A DNA stretch of 64,000 nt from Actinobacteria bacterium UBA2184 (GTDB lineage Bacteria; Actinomycetota; Coriobacteriia; Anaerosomatales; Anaerosomataceae). The translations under genes were made by a program, and so were the position numbers. The stretch spans positions 64,351 through 128,350 of the forward strand of contig DCVQ01000009.1 of assembly GCA_002328745.1 (NCBI GenBank). The letters are read 5' to 3'. Under the pieces are notes generated by a model, which did no database searches, had not been told where the DNA came from, and saw only the letters and a program-made list of their open reading frames with translations. Of this stretch, positions 7,263 to 15,601 are shown in pieces (position 1 is the first letter of the stretch; each line of letters opens with the position of its first letter).

Positions 7263-8897
7263 CTAGCAGCCTCCCCCCTCTGCCGACCAGGCCCGCAGCA
7301 TGTCAAGCAGCACCGCGTCATCGATACCCGCGACCCGCCAGACGCCGGGCGCATCCAGAAGGACGAATCTCACGACCCCTTCGCGGCTCTTCTTGTCGGC
7401 CTTCATCGCCGCGCGCACGGCCTCGGCCCCCACAGTGCTCCGCACCCTCGCAAGGACTTCGTGGTCGGCCGGAGCGCCGATGCGCGCAAGCAGCGCCGCG
7501 GTCCGCGCCGCCAGCCCCGGTTCGGGACTCCCGAGGGCCTCGGCCAACCGCGAGGCGAACCGCATGCCCTCCGCGACGGCAAGCCCGTGGGGCAGCGAGC
7601 CGTAGCCGGCCAGCACCTCGAGGGCGTGGCCGAGCGTGTGCCCGAGGTTGAGGCATTCGCGCAGGCCCGATTCACGCACGTCCTCGGTCACGATGCCGAC
7701 CTTGAACGCCGCAGCCTCGGCCACCGCGTCGAGGAGCGTGCGCGGCTCCCGGGCGAGCAGACCGTCCACGCGCGCCTCGAAGCGCTCCAGCGCATCCGGA
7801 CCGGCCAGCAGCGCATGCTTGACCGCCTCCACGAGGCCGTTGGTCCACTCGTCCGGCGGCAGCGACTGCAGCACCTGCACGTCGGAGATCACGAGGGAAG
7901 GCGGCCAGAAGGCGCCGGCGAGGTTCTTGCCTCCGGTCAGATCGACCGCGGTCTTGCCGCCGATGGCGCTGTCGACCTGCGCGAGCAGCGTGGTCGGCAC
8001 CTGCACGAGCGCGATGCCCCGCATGTACGCCGACGCGCAGAACCCCGCGAGATCGCCCACGACCCCGCCGCCGAGCGCGACGACCGCGGAGCCCCGGTCG
8101 AGGCCGTCCGCGGCCATCGCCTCGAGCAGCTCGCCCGCCAGCAACCATGACTTCGAGGATTCGCCTGCCGGGATCACGTGCTCGACCACGCGGATGTCCG
8201 CCGCGCCGAGCGCATCTGCTGCCCGCGACCCCACAAGCGCGGCCACGTTGGCGTCTGTGACCAGCACCACGCTTCTCGCTCGGGTGGCATGCGCCACGCT
8301 CGCGCCCAGGTCGGCCAGCAGGCCCTCGCCGACGAGCACGTCGTAGCCGCCCGGGTGCTCCGAACCGACGTGAAGCACGCGCACGTCGCGCTCGGGCCGT
8401 GTCACGATCGCTGCCACCTCGCCAGCCACCGCGTCCGCGACCTTGCCTTCGGTGTCCACGACGTGGTCCGCGGTCGAGGTGTAGAGCGAGAGACGCGCTC
8501 CCAACACCTCGCGGGCGGCCGCGATCCCCTTGCCGGACAGCAGTGGGCGGTCTGTCGCATCGCCGAGCCGCGCGAGCGCGCTCTCCGGCGAGACGGACAG
8601 GTACACGACCGTGCCCATCCGCTTCAAGGACGCGCGATTGTCTCCACGCAGCACGATGCCCCCGCCGGTGGCGACGACCGCGGCCGGCAGACCCGCCAGC
8701 GACTCGAGCGCCGCGTGCTCGGCAGCCCGGAAGCCCTCCTCCCCGCGCTCGGCGAACAGCGACGGGACGCTCATGCCCTCGCGCCCCTCGATCAGCACGT
8801 CGAGGTCGATGAACGCCCGTCCGAGCAGCTCGGCGACGAGCCGCCCCACGGTGGACTTGCCGGCTCCCATGAAGCCGGTGAGGAAGAGGTGGTTCAC
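7263..8897 (-). CDS. aroKB: Fused shikimate kinase / 3-dehydroquinate synthase
   Basis: One frame encodes two shikimate-pathway enzymes in 544 residues. Residues 1-165 are shikimate kinase: P-loop GFMGAGKST, shikimate-binding DLDVLIEGREG, ATGGGIVLR and the lid Arg in DRPLLSG. Residues 175-540 are dehydroquinate synthase: PAGESSKSW, GGGVVGDLAGFCAS, VPTTLLAQVDSAIGGKT and the zinc ligands in LNLGHTLGHALE. I start at the GTG at 8897, which overlaps the aroC stop as GTGA and begins VNHLFLTGFMGAGKST; an upstream ATG at 8951 would add residues read from within aroC. Fusion of non-consecutive steps (2 and 5) implies coordinated dosage rather than channelling. Confidence 0.94.
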   Translation of the reverse strand: MNHLFLTGFMGAGKSTVGRLVAELLGRAFIDLDVLIEGREGMSVPSLFAERGEEGFRAAEHAALESLAGLPAAVVATGGGIVLRGDNRASLKRMGTVVYLSVSPESALARLGDATDRPLLSGKGIAAAREVLGARLSLYTSTADHVVDTEGKVADAVAGEVAAIVTRPERDVRVLHVGSEHPGGYDVLVGEGLLADLGASVAHATRARSVVLVTDANVAALVGSRAADALGAADIRVVEHVIPAGESSKSWLLAGELLEAMAADGLDRGSAVVALGGGVVGDLAGFCASAYMRGIALVQVPTTLLAQVDSAIGGKTAVDLTGGKNLAGAFWPPSLVISDVQVLQSLPPDEWTNGLVEAVKHALLAGPDALERFEARVDGLLAREPRTLLDAVAEAAAFKVGIVTEDVRESGLRECLNLGHTLGHALEVLAGYGSLPHGLAVAEGMRFASRLAEALGSPEPGLAARTAALLARIGAPADHEVLARVRSTVGAEAVRAAMKADKKSREGVVRFVLLDAPGVWRVAGIDDAVLLDMLRAWSAEGGGC

Positions 8898-10042
8898 CAG
8901 GTGATCCTGGCGCGGTACGCCTCGTACGCGCGAAGCATGTCGTCCAGGCACCCGCCGCCGAAGAGTTCCTGGTACGCGGCGGCGAGGACCATCGCAACCT
9001 CGGCCTCCGCCACGACCGCGGCCGCCGGCACGGCGCAGACGTCGGAGCGCTCGCGTGCCGCGTCCGCGACCTCGCCGGAGTCCAGATCGACCGTGTGGAG
9101 CGGGCGCATCAGCGTGGGGATCGGCTTCATCGCGGCACGCACCACCAGCGGCTCGCCCGTGGTCATGCCGCCCTCGAGGCCGCCGGCCCTGTTCGTGCTG
9201 CGTCTGAGTCGCCCGTCATCGGCGCGCACGATCTCGTCGTGCACCCCGGAGCCGGGCCGCTGCGCCGAAGCGAAGCCGTCTCCCAACTCCACGCCCTTGA
9301 TGGCCGGGATGGACATCACGGCCCCCGCAAGGCGCCCGTCGAGCCTGGTCACCGCCTCGGCATAGCTGCCGAGCCCCGGCACGAGTCCTTCGGCGCACAC
9401 CGCGAACACGCCGCCGAGGCTCTCGCCGGCCTCTCGCGCATCATCGATCGCTGCGCGCATCGCGTGGGCGACGGCATCGTCGGGGCACCTGACATCACTG
9501 CTCTCCACGGCCTCCGCGGGGACCGCGGCGGGTTCGAGGGTACCCGTGGCCGCCGGGCCGATGCGCTCGACCCAGGAACGGACCTCGACGCCGAACGCGC
9601 GCAGCAGCGCCTTGGCCACCCCGCCGGCCGCGACCCGCGCCGCTGTCTCCCTCGCACTCGCCCGCTCGAGGATGTCGCGAACGTCGGCCGCTCCGGTCCG
9701 CTGCACGCCGCTTAAGTCCGCGTGACCGGGGCGGGGGGCCGTGACCCGCTCGATCCCCTCCCCCGTGCCGAAGGGGTCCATCGCCGATTCCCATGCGCTC
9801 GCGTCACGGTTCTCGATCATCAGCGCGACGGGGCTTCCGAGCGTGCGACCGAACCGGATGCCCGAAAGGACGGTCACGGCGTCGCGCTCGATCGCCATGC
9901 GCCCTCCACGACCGTAACCCCGCTGTCGGCGCTCGAGATCGACGTCGAGATCCGTGCGGCCGAGCGGCACTCCGGCCGGCACGTCGCTCACGATCGTCAC
10001 AAGCGCTCGCCCGTGCGACTCTCCCGCGGTGGTGTAGCGCAT
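8894..10042 (-). CDS. aroC: Chorismate synthase
   Basis: The 382-residue enzyme makes chorismate from EPSP using reduced FMN, the last step of the shikimate pathway. Signatures are MRYTTAGESHGRALVTIV at the N-terminus, RRQRGYGRGGRM, PRPGHADLSGVQRTGAADVRD and SRTNRAGGLEGGMTTGEP near its usual place. The ATG at 10042 has GGAGGGAG just upstream and matches the family start, so a longer frame beginning at 10114 is rejected. It overlaps aroKB by four bases. A TAGAAT -10-like element lies about 27 bases upstream, so the aroC-aroKB-aroQ group may have its own promoter within the gap that follows the pilus genes. Confidence 0.95.
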   Translation of the reverse strand: MRYTTAGESHGRALVTIVSDVPAGVPLGRTDLDVDLERRQRGYGRGGRMAIERDAVTVLSGIRFGRTLGSPVALMIENRDASAWESAMDPFGTGEGIERVTAPRPGHADLSGVQRTGAADVRDILERASARETAARVAAGGVAKALLRAFGVEVRSWVERIGPAATGTLEPAAVPAEAVESSDVRCPDDAVAHAMRAAIDDAREAGESLGGVFAVCAEGLVPGLGSYAEAVTRLDGRLAGAVMSIPAIKGVELGDGFASAQRPGSGVHDEIVRADDGRLRRSTNRAGGLEGGMTTGEPLVVRAAMKPIPTLMRPLHTVDLDSGEVADAARERSDVCAVPAAAVVAEAEVAMVLAAAYQELFGGGCLDDMLRAYEAYRARITW

Positions 10043-10068
10043 CCGTCTCCCTCCACACGTCGTCTGAG

Positions 10069-10074
10069 ATTCTA
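10069..10074 (-). promoter_or_regulatory. Candidate -10 element for aroC operon
   Basis: The minus strand reads TAGAAT, five of six matches to the -10 consensus, 27 bases before the aroC ATG. The same hexamer precedes the plus-strand gene at 45257. No good -35 is visible. Confidence 0.4.
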
Positions 10075-10101
10075 CCGCACGTGGCGTCCGGGATACGCGA
10101 C

Positions 10102-10124
10102 GGGCGCCGCTCAAGGCGACGCCC
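10102..10124 (-). terminator. Hairpin between pilus operon end and aroC
   Basis: A 9-bp stem (one G-T pair) with a 5-base loop lies between the last pilus gene and aroC: GGGCGTCGC, loop, GCGGCGCCC on the minus strand. No U-run follows, so it is either a weak terminator for the pilMNOP transcript or an RNA stability element. Confidence 0.4.
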
Positions 10125-10149
10125 GCGAGACGATCCAGGTTGAGCCCTG

Positions 10150-10794
10150 CTACTTCGTGATGCCCTGTCCGACCGTCAGGGTCACCTGCGTATCACCGTA
10201 GAGCATCGTCACAGACGTGCTGCTTACTGAGAGGACCTGCCACGGGGTGCCCGAAATGACCTCGCCCGCAGCGAGGGTATACGTTTGATCGTTCAGCAGC
10301 AGCACCGCTTTGAGCACGCCATCTTCGGTCACGACGTTCTGGAGATACAGGGTACCGGGCGTTGTGGGGGTGACCGTGTCCGGCGTCGGCGTGATGGTGG
10401 TATCAGTCGTCACCAGGGGCTTGAGCAGTGGCCGGAAGATATCGCGGAAAGTGAACACTCTGTCGTTGGCGACCGGCAGTGCCGGCTCCTTCGCCACGAG
10501 CGACTCCTCGCCGACCGGCTGAGGAACCTGCGGTGTTCCCGATGTCTCCTGCGTCTGCGTCTGCGTCTGCTCGGTCTCCGACCCCCGCTCGCGTGGATCG
10601 AGCCCGAGATCATCGTCCTTCCCGTCAAGCACGCCTACGACCACGGCGGCAACGACTCCCACCACGATCGCAAGCACGGCCAGACCTACGACGAGAGCGA
10701 TCGTCTTGTTCTTCGCGGTCGACAGAAAGCCCTTCTTGCCCTGGTCGACCACGGGCATCGGCTGTGCTCCCGCCATGTTCATCTCGTCGGACAC
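10150..10794 (-). CDS. PilP-like pilus assembly protein
   Basis: The 214-residue protein has a cytoplasmic N-terminus, one membrane segment (about 31-56, Val/Ala/Ile-rich), a Gln/Thr-rich spacer (about 70-90) and a C-terminal beta-rich domain containing LYLQNVVTEDGVLKAVLLLN and TYTLAAGEVISGTPWQVLSV. That domain resembles the small HR-type fold of PilP/GspC proteins, which in diderms links the inner-membrane PilNO complex to the secretin. Position immediately downstream of PilM/N/O-like genes supports a PilP-like role. With no secretin expected in a monoderm, it probably caps or stabilises the PilNO alignment complex outside the membrane. Similarity is structural and positional, so the name is tentative. 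Confidence 0.65.
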   Translation of the reverse strand: MSDEMNMAGAQPMPVVDQGKKGFLSTAKNKTIALVVGLAVLAIVVGVVAAVVVGVLDGKDDDLGLDPRERGSETEQTQTQTQETSGTPQVPQPVGEESLVAKEPALPVANDRVFTFRDIFRPLLKPLVTTDTTITPTPDTVTPTTPGTLYLQNVVTEDGVLKAVLLLNDQTYTLAAGEVISGTPWQVLSVSSTSVTMLYGDTQVTLTVGQGITK

Positions 10795-10825
10795 GATGGT
10801 CCCCTCCTGCTACGTTGTTGTGCTG

Positions 10826-11410
10826 CTACGGGGACGATGCGCCCGCGGGCGCTGTCGCGGCTGCCGGCATGACATATACCTCGAGGGCGACTACCGCCGT
10901 CACGTAGCCGGGCTCTTCCTCGGTCCCACCGACGTAGTTGTACACGACCGAGACCACGCGCGTGCCCCGGTCGAGCGAGTCGATGAGCCTCAGATACTCG
11001 ATCATCTCGATCCACGAGCCCTCAAGGTTCACCGACAGGACGATCGGGCTGAACCCGCCTTCGTCCGCGCCGATGGCTCCGGTGGTGATCTGGGGGAACT
11101 CGAGCCCGGCGTCGTTGGCCGCGTTCTGAAGCTCGATGATGACCGACGGAAGCTGCGGCGTGTCGGGCACCTGGTTCGCCAGGCGCATCAGCTCGACCTC
11201 GCTCACCGCCGAAAGGGACTTCTTCTCCTGCCGACGATTCACAACGGTCTGCGCGGTCATCCTGTTCGTCTCTTCGGTCGCGATCAGCTCATCGACCTCG
11301 CCAGCCTGCGTGACGAGCGGCCAGATGATGATGATGACCACGATCACCGCGATCGCGAAGATCAGCGCTCCCGCGATCAGCATCTGATTCCTGACAGAGA
11401 GTCGTCCCAT
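10826..11410 (-). CDS. pilO: PilO-like pilus alignment protein
   Basis: A 194-residue bitopic membrane protein: a short cytoplasmic N-terminus, one strongly hydrophobic helix (about 9-31, GALIFAIAVIVVIIIIW), a helical stretch and a C-terminal ferredoxin-like region (IELQNAANDAGLEFPQI, then SVNLEGSWIEMIEYLRLIDS) typical of PilO. PilO pairs with PilN to form the alignment complex around the pilus assembly platform. It lies directly downstream of the PilN-like gene and upstream of the PilP-like gene, the conserved pilMNOP order. The extreme C-terminus is Ala/Pro-rich. Sequence conservation in this family is low, so order and topology carry much of the call. Confidence 0.78.
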   Translation of the reverse strand: MGRLSVRNQMLIAGALIFAIAVIVVIIIIWPLVTQAGEVDELIATEETNRMTAQTVVNRRQEKKSLSAVSEVELMRLANQVPDTPQLPSVIIELQNAANDAGLEFPQITTGAIGADEGGFSPIVLSVNLEGSWIEMIEYLRLIDSLDRGTRVVSVVYNYVGGTEEEPGYVTAVVALEVYVMPAAATAPAGASSP

Positions 11411-11493
11411 GGCTCAGCACCGTCCGCACTGGGGAAGGCGTACGTGGCGGGGCAGGCCCACCCGTCGCGGAAGGTTCTTCGTGGTTGTCGCGG

Positions 11494-12099
11494 TCACTGC
11501 GCCGCACCCCCGGTCTCCGTCGCAGCGGCGTCTGCCGCACGGATCATGGCAGTGATCGTGAACTGGATCGCCGGCTGGTTCTCGAACTCCGTCTCCGAGG
11601 ACGTCAGCAGCCAGACATCGAATAGCTGGTCGAGATCGGCAAGCCGCACCAGCGCCTTCGCGATCGCCTTGTGGCCCGCATCGGGGTTGTCCTTGGGCGC
11701 GTCGACGGCGAAACCGTCGAACTGGATCGTCGAGCCCTCGGCCGCGCTCAACCGTGTGAGCCAGATGTCAGAGGGCAGCACGAGCGAGATCTCGTGGAAG
11801 AGCTTCGGCCAGTCCGTGCGCCCGCCAAGTGCGGTCTGCACGACCGCGCGTCGCGCATCGAGTTCGAGCGAACGCTGCTCGAACACCGCCAGCGTGTCGG
11901 CCTGCGCCTTGACCTGGGCGACCTGCTGCTGCACCGACGCGAGGTCGGACTTCTTGCCCTCGAGGGTGAAGTGGGCCCACGCCCACACCGCCGCCAGGAC
12001 CACCGCAACTCCGAGCGCCGCGACGACCACATAGCCGAGGCCCTTCTCGGCCCTGCGACGTTCAAGAATCTCGGGAGGCAGCAGGTTGATACGCATCAT
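11494..12099 (-). CDS. pilN: PilN-like pilus assembly protein
   Basis: The 201-residue protein begins MMRINLLPPEILERRRAEKG; the INLLP motif is the PilN segment that docks into the cytoplasmic PilM. One membrane helix follows (about 23-43), then a coiled-coil stretch (KKSDLASVQQQVAQVKAQAD) and a ferredoxin-like domain with DWPKLFHEISLVLPSDIWLT. The start overlaps the pilM stop by 4 bases, indicating coupling. PilN anchors the cytoplasmic PilM ring to the membrane alignment complex. The C-terminus is Ala/Thr-rich and probably flexible. The 83-base gap to pilO contains no obvious signal. Confidence 0.85.
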   Translation of the reverse strand: MMRINLLPPEILERRRAEKGLGYVVVAALGVAVVLAAVWAWAHFTLEGKKSDLASVQQQVAQVKAQADTLAVFEQRSLELDARRAVVQTALGGRTDWPKLFHEISLVLPSDIWLTRLSAAEGSTIQFDGFAVDAPKDNPDAGHKAIAKALVRLADLDQLFDVWLLTSSETEFENQPAIQFTITAMIRAADAAATETGGAAQ

Positions 12100-13217
12100 T
12101 CCGGCAGCCCCCCGATCGCGAGGCCGATGACCGTGGCCGCGGCCATGCGATCAGCGTTGACAGCGTCACGCACGCCCTTGTCGATCTGCACCCGCACGAG
12201 CGGGTCGGCCAGCACCACCTGGGCCTGCAGGCCCTTCTCGAGGTACATCGGGAAGTTGTTGAGCAACGAACCGCTTCCCGTGAGGAGCACCTGCCTGATC
12301 GTGCGGACCTGTGCGGTCTGGGTGAGGTAGTAGTCGAGCGAACGCCGCACCTCCGCGATGAACTTGCTCACCTCGCGCTCGATGGACTGGTGGATGGCAG
12401 CCACCATCTGAGGATCGATGCCCGGGATGTTCTCCGCGGCAGCTCCCGTGATGTCGGGCAGTCCCACCCTGATCTTCAGGTCCTCGGCCTGCTCGAACGT
12501 GACGTTCAGCATGGTCGCGATCGCTTGTGTGAAGGTGTTCCCCGCGAGCGACGATATGCGATTGAACCGCGGGACTCCTCGCTCGACGACCGCGATGTTG
12601 GTGAGACTCGACGACATGTGAATGACCGCCGTGGCCGAGCCGTCGTCATCGGGAAGCACCGACAGGTCGCCGGCCATGAGCGCACGCACTGTGGCGAACG
12701 AGGACACATCGATCTTGGCAAGCTTGAGGTTCGCGCCCTCGACCGCGGTGACCGTGTTCGCGATCATCTCGCGGTGCGCGGCAACGAGCAGCACCTCCAT
12801 CATGTGCTCGTCGCTCGGGGTCATGTAGTCGCCGATGATCTGGAAGTCGAGTATCGAGTCCTCGACGGCCATCGGGATGTAGTCCTGTGCCTGGTACTGG
12901 ATCGCGCTCTGCAGTTCGGCGCGCTCCATGAAGGGCAGGTCGATAAGCCGGACGATCACGCGCTGGTTCGATACGCCCGTGCAGACGATCCTCGACCGGA
13001 TGCCGGCACGACGCCAGACGTCCTTGACCGCGGAGGACACGGCGGCAACGTCGACGATCTCACCCTCGGCCACCGCACCCATAGGGACGTCACCGCGAGC
13101 ATACGCAGTGAGAACATAGCCTGAACCGGCCTGCTTGACCTGGGCAACGCGCACATGGTCGGTACCCACGTCAAGACCGACCGCGACTTTGGCGCTACCG
13201 AAGGAGAGGGAACCCAA
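12096..13217 (-). CDS. pilM: PilM-like pilus assembly ATPase (actin-like fold)
   Basis: A 373-residue member of the PilM/FtsA actin-like family that forms a cytoplasmic ring and binds the INLLP tail of PilN. Visible signatures are the phosphate-1 loop VAVGLDVGTDHVRVAQVK, the segment MERAELQSAIQYQAQDYIPM, and the phosphate-2/adenosine regions ATAVIHMSSSLTNIAVV and QVLLTGSGSLLNNFPMYLEK. Translation starts at a TTG (13217) with AAGGAGG six bases upstream; the site is strong enough to justify the rare codon, and no other in-frame start fits. It heads the pilMNOP block, preceded by a 194-base gap with a TTGACA element. Confidence 0.9.
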   Translation of the reverse strand: MGSLSFGSAKVAVGLDVGTDHVRVAQVKQAGSGYVLTAYARGDVPMGAVAEGEIVDVAAVSSAVKDVWRRAGIRSRIVCTGVSNQRVIVRLIDLPFMERAELQSAIQYQAQDYIPMAVEDSILDFQIIGDYMTPSDEHMMEVLLVAAHREMIANTVTAVEGANLKLAKIDVSSFATVRALMAGDLSVLPDDDGSATAVIHMSSSLTNIAVVERGVPRFNRISSLAGNTFTQAIATMLNVTFEQAEDLKIRVGLPDITGAAAENIPGIDPQMVAAIHQSIEREVSKFIAEVRRSLDYYLTQTAQVRTIRQVLLTGSGSLLNNFPMYLEKGLQAQVVLADPLVRVQIDKGVRDAVNADRMAAATVIGLAIGGLPE

Positions 13218-13339
13218 CGGTGTCCTCCTTCAAATGCTGCGACGACGAAGCTTCGACTGTTGGTGCTGTTGTATCGGTCCCTCGAGTGTGATGACACGCG
13301 CGTTCAAAGAAAGCCCCGAAAACGCCCGTACCTTGGATA

Positions 13340-13369
13340 ATCGAACCTCACACACGCGTGCATTGTCAA
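13340..13369 (-). promoter_or_regulatory. Candidate promoter for pilMNOP
   Basis: On the minus strand a perfect TTGACA (13369-13364) is followed after 18 bases by TTCGAT (13345-13340), a weak -10. The transcript would carry an untranslated leader of about 115 bases before the TTG start of pilM. I looked for a cyclic-di-GMP riboswitch in this leader and did not see its core motifs. Confidence 0.4.
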
Positions 13370-13411
13370 GTGCACCCACCGGGAACACCCTCCAGGCCCG
13401 GGCCCCCCGCC

Positions 13412-15013
13412 CTATCTTCGAGACCACAGCGTAGGCATCAGAAGGCCGGATCCCGAGCCGGGCAGCGAGTCGGGCAGGTACTCCGGAAGCAGCGGATTGG
13501 TCACCATGCACATGTTCGGATGATCCGAGTCGATCTGGCCTCCGATGACCGAACCGCGCACCAGACAGTTGCTGGTGAAGTGCACGATGCCGCTCGCGTA
13601 GAATGCTCCGGCGAGCGTGGGCTCCTCGTCGCGCGCCGTCTCGCGCGTGAAGGCGCTGTTCTCGGTGGAGAGGACGTCCATGTTCACCGGCGTCACGAGT
13701 CCGAGCGCCCACTCGTTGTGCTCGCCCTGGATGTTGGGATCGACGGCGTCCGGGGAGTGATACGGGATGAGCGAGCCCTTGATGGTGATCACACCGTTGG
13801 CCACGATCGTCCCGTTGCCCACGTAGGTGATGTCCTCGGCGAAGATGAGCGGCCCGTCGACGAAGACCGTTCCCTCTATGTAGAGGCGGTTGTTGACGTC
13901 GTCGTACGCGAAATCGTCCCAGGCGTTCGTGAGCGGATAGTGACCGTCGCCGGGGATGTTCACGCCGGGCACGCTCACACCCTCAGTGGTGACCGTGCTG
14001 GCGATGACGACCGGCCCCCACGATCCCCAGGAGCCGGTGCCGCCGATGGTGAGCCCGCGCGTACCCTGGCCCGAAGCGGCGATAGACCCATCGCTAGCAC
14101 CGATGAACTTGTAGTTCTCGCTTGCCCCGGGCGCGCGCTTGCGCACCCACCCGCCCGCGTTAGGGGGGTTCATCGTGGTGTAGGTCGCCGCGTTGCCTCC
14201 GATGGACTCCAGATTGGCCGTCTGCGGCTCCCGCGTCCCCATCACGTTGTCAACGGACTGGGCGATCGCTCCCTGTGCGGCCTTCTCGAGGTCCCCCGCA
14301 ACGATCTCGGGCATGGTGATCAGCGGAACCGAGCGCGAAACCGAGCCTATGTGAATACTGCCCAGGCTTTTCGAGCCGGGATAGTCGTAGGTCACGAACA
14401 GGTCGATGGGGTCGTCCACCGCCCCCAGCGCCGATGCCGCGGTGGTCGTCTTGATCGATCCGTCTTTCACGAACAGCGGCCCTTCGTAGACACCCATGTT
14501 GGCGCCGATGGTCAGGTCGCCCTTCATGTAGAACGGTCCGATGATCGTCGAGGAACCCATGAGCCCCCCGGACCCGCTCATGAGGGACTGGGAACCGACG
14601 CCGGCGAGGTTCATCTCCCACAGGTTCATGAAGAAGAACCGCTGTGTGACGGTCTCGGTGGTGCCATCGGAGCCCGTGCCGAGCGACACCAGTTTCCACT
14701 CGCCGTAGCCGATCTGCTCCCGGGTGATTTGCGCATAGCCATCCGCGGTCTCGTGCGGTATCACACCACCTTCATACTGCTCGAATAGCTCGTCGCTGTA
14801 CTGCGCCAACACCATGTCGAGTCCGCTGTTAGCCACACGGAACGCGCGCCCTTCGTCTTCGACCCGCTGCGCCTCGTGCAGCGTCTGGCGGGCGATCACG
14901 AACGAACCGATAGACAGGATGGTGATGACGACCATGATGCCGATGACCGTCAGGAGAGCCACGCCGTCGTCTTCGCGGACCCTACGCGATAGCTCTGTCA
15001 TATGTCTGCTCAT
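13412..15013 (-). CDS. PilX-like minor pilus protein with beta-helical C-terminal region
   Basis: The 533-residue protein has a short basic N-terminus, one membrane segment (about 19-41, GVALLTVIGIMVVITILSIG) and a conserved helix (RVEDEGRAFRVANSGLDMVL) like PilX-type minor pilins. There is no Gly-Phe-Thr-Leu cleavage site of the classic type. Most of the rest is short alternating strands rich in Gly, Ile and Val, for example YMKGDLTIGANMGVYEGPLF and GNGTIVANGVITIKGSLI, which suggests a right-handed beta-helix exposed outside the cell. It ends a set of three prepilin-type genes and probably forms part of the pilus priming or tip complex. A GAGAGG lies nine bases before the ATG. Confidence 0.7.
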   Translation of the reverse strand: MSRHMTELSRRVREDDGVALLTVIGIMVVITILSIGSFVIARQTLHEAQRVEDEGRAFRVANSGLDMVLAQYSDELFEQYEGGVIPHETADGYAQITREQIGYGEWKLVSLGTGSDGTTETVTQRFFFMNLWEMNLAGVGSQSLMSGSGGLMGSSTIIGPFYMKGDLTIGANMGVYEGPLFVKDGSIKTTTAASALGAVDDPIDLFVTYDYPGSKSLGSIHIGSVSRSVPLITMPEIVAGDLEKAAQGAIAQSVDNVMGTREPQTANLESIGGNAATYTTMNPPNAGGWVRKRAPGASENYKFIGASDGSIAASGQGTRGLTIGGTGSWGSWGPVVIASTVTTEGVSVPGVNIPGDGHYPLTNAWDDFAYDDVNNRLYIEGTVFVDGPLIFAEDITYVGNGTIVANGVITIKGSLIPYHSPDAVDPNIQGEHNEWALGLVTPVNMDVLSTENSAFTRETARDEEPTLAGAFYASGIVHFTSNCLVRGSVIGGQIDSDHPNMCMVTNPLLPEYLPDSLPGSGSGLLMPTLWSRR

Positions 15014-15031
15014 CGTGGCGAACCTCTCGCT

Positions 15032-15601
15032 CTACCGGTTCCGGAGGAGCACGCGGCGCGTGCTCCTCACTGGCTCGTCACCGTGGTTGGCGACGATGGT
15101 TATCTCGATGCTGTACGCGTACGTCCATACGTTCTCATTCAGGTTCAGACCCGTGATCTCATCGCCCGAGCTGTCGAAGTAGCGGAAGAGCGGCGTGTTC
15201 TCCTGCACATTGACGTTGTGGTCTGACCAGAGGCTCGTTCGAAGAACGGTCGCGCCCTCACGAGACTGCATCACCAGATCGCCACCGGCGGTGGCCTCGA
15301 AGATATAGTCTTCCGAGAGTTGATCGTCATCCACGTCCGCTCGCACGTGCACCCGGTACGGAGTGGAGCCCGGCTCGGTCGTCACGAAGTCCTGGCACTG
15401 GGAGAGAATGCGCTCGAACGCGTCAAGCGGGGCGCCGATCTCGCGCGCCTCGAACGCCCGACGGTTGCTCAGCTCGCTGCCCTGCGCGGCGAGCGAGTAT
15501 ACGTTCCACGCTGCGGAGATGACGAACAGCATCAACCCAAGCACGATGACGAGCTCGACAAGCGTGAAACCCTCATCGTTGCGTAGGCGGTCCACGCTCA
15601 T
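15032..15601 (-). CDS. Type IV prepilin-like protein (PilW/PilJ type minor pilin)
   Basis: The 189-residue product begins with a type III signal: a short leader with NDEG followed by FTLVELVIVLGLMLFVISAA, with Glu at position 5 of the mature protein. Prepilin peptidase would cleave after the Gly. The remainder contains helical and beta segments (EIGAPLDAFERILSQCQDF) typical of minor pilins. I use the ATG at 15601, which overlaps the stop of the preceding prepilin gene as TGATG; a GTG one codon upstream is also possible. It lies between a large FN3-bearing prepilin and the PilX-like protein, so the three are probably co-assembled. Confidence 0.82.
   Translation of the reverse strand: MSVDRLRNDEGFTLVELVIVLGLMLFVISAAWNVYSLAAQGSELSNRRAFEAREIGAPLDAFERILSQCQDFVTTEPGSTPYRVHVRADVDDDQLSEDYIFEATAGGDLVMQSREGATVLRTSLWSDHNVNVQENTPLFRYFDSSGDEITGLNLNENVWTYAYSIEITIVANHGDEPVRSTRRVLLRNR

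Noticed and set aside
13218..13411. Cyclic-di-GMP riboswitch in the pilM leader
   Set aside because: The leader length is suitable and pilus genes are common targets, but I could not find the conserved core or the tetraloop-receptor arrangement.
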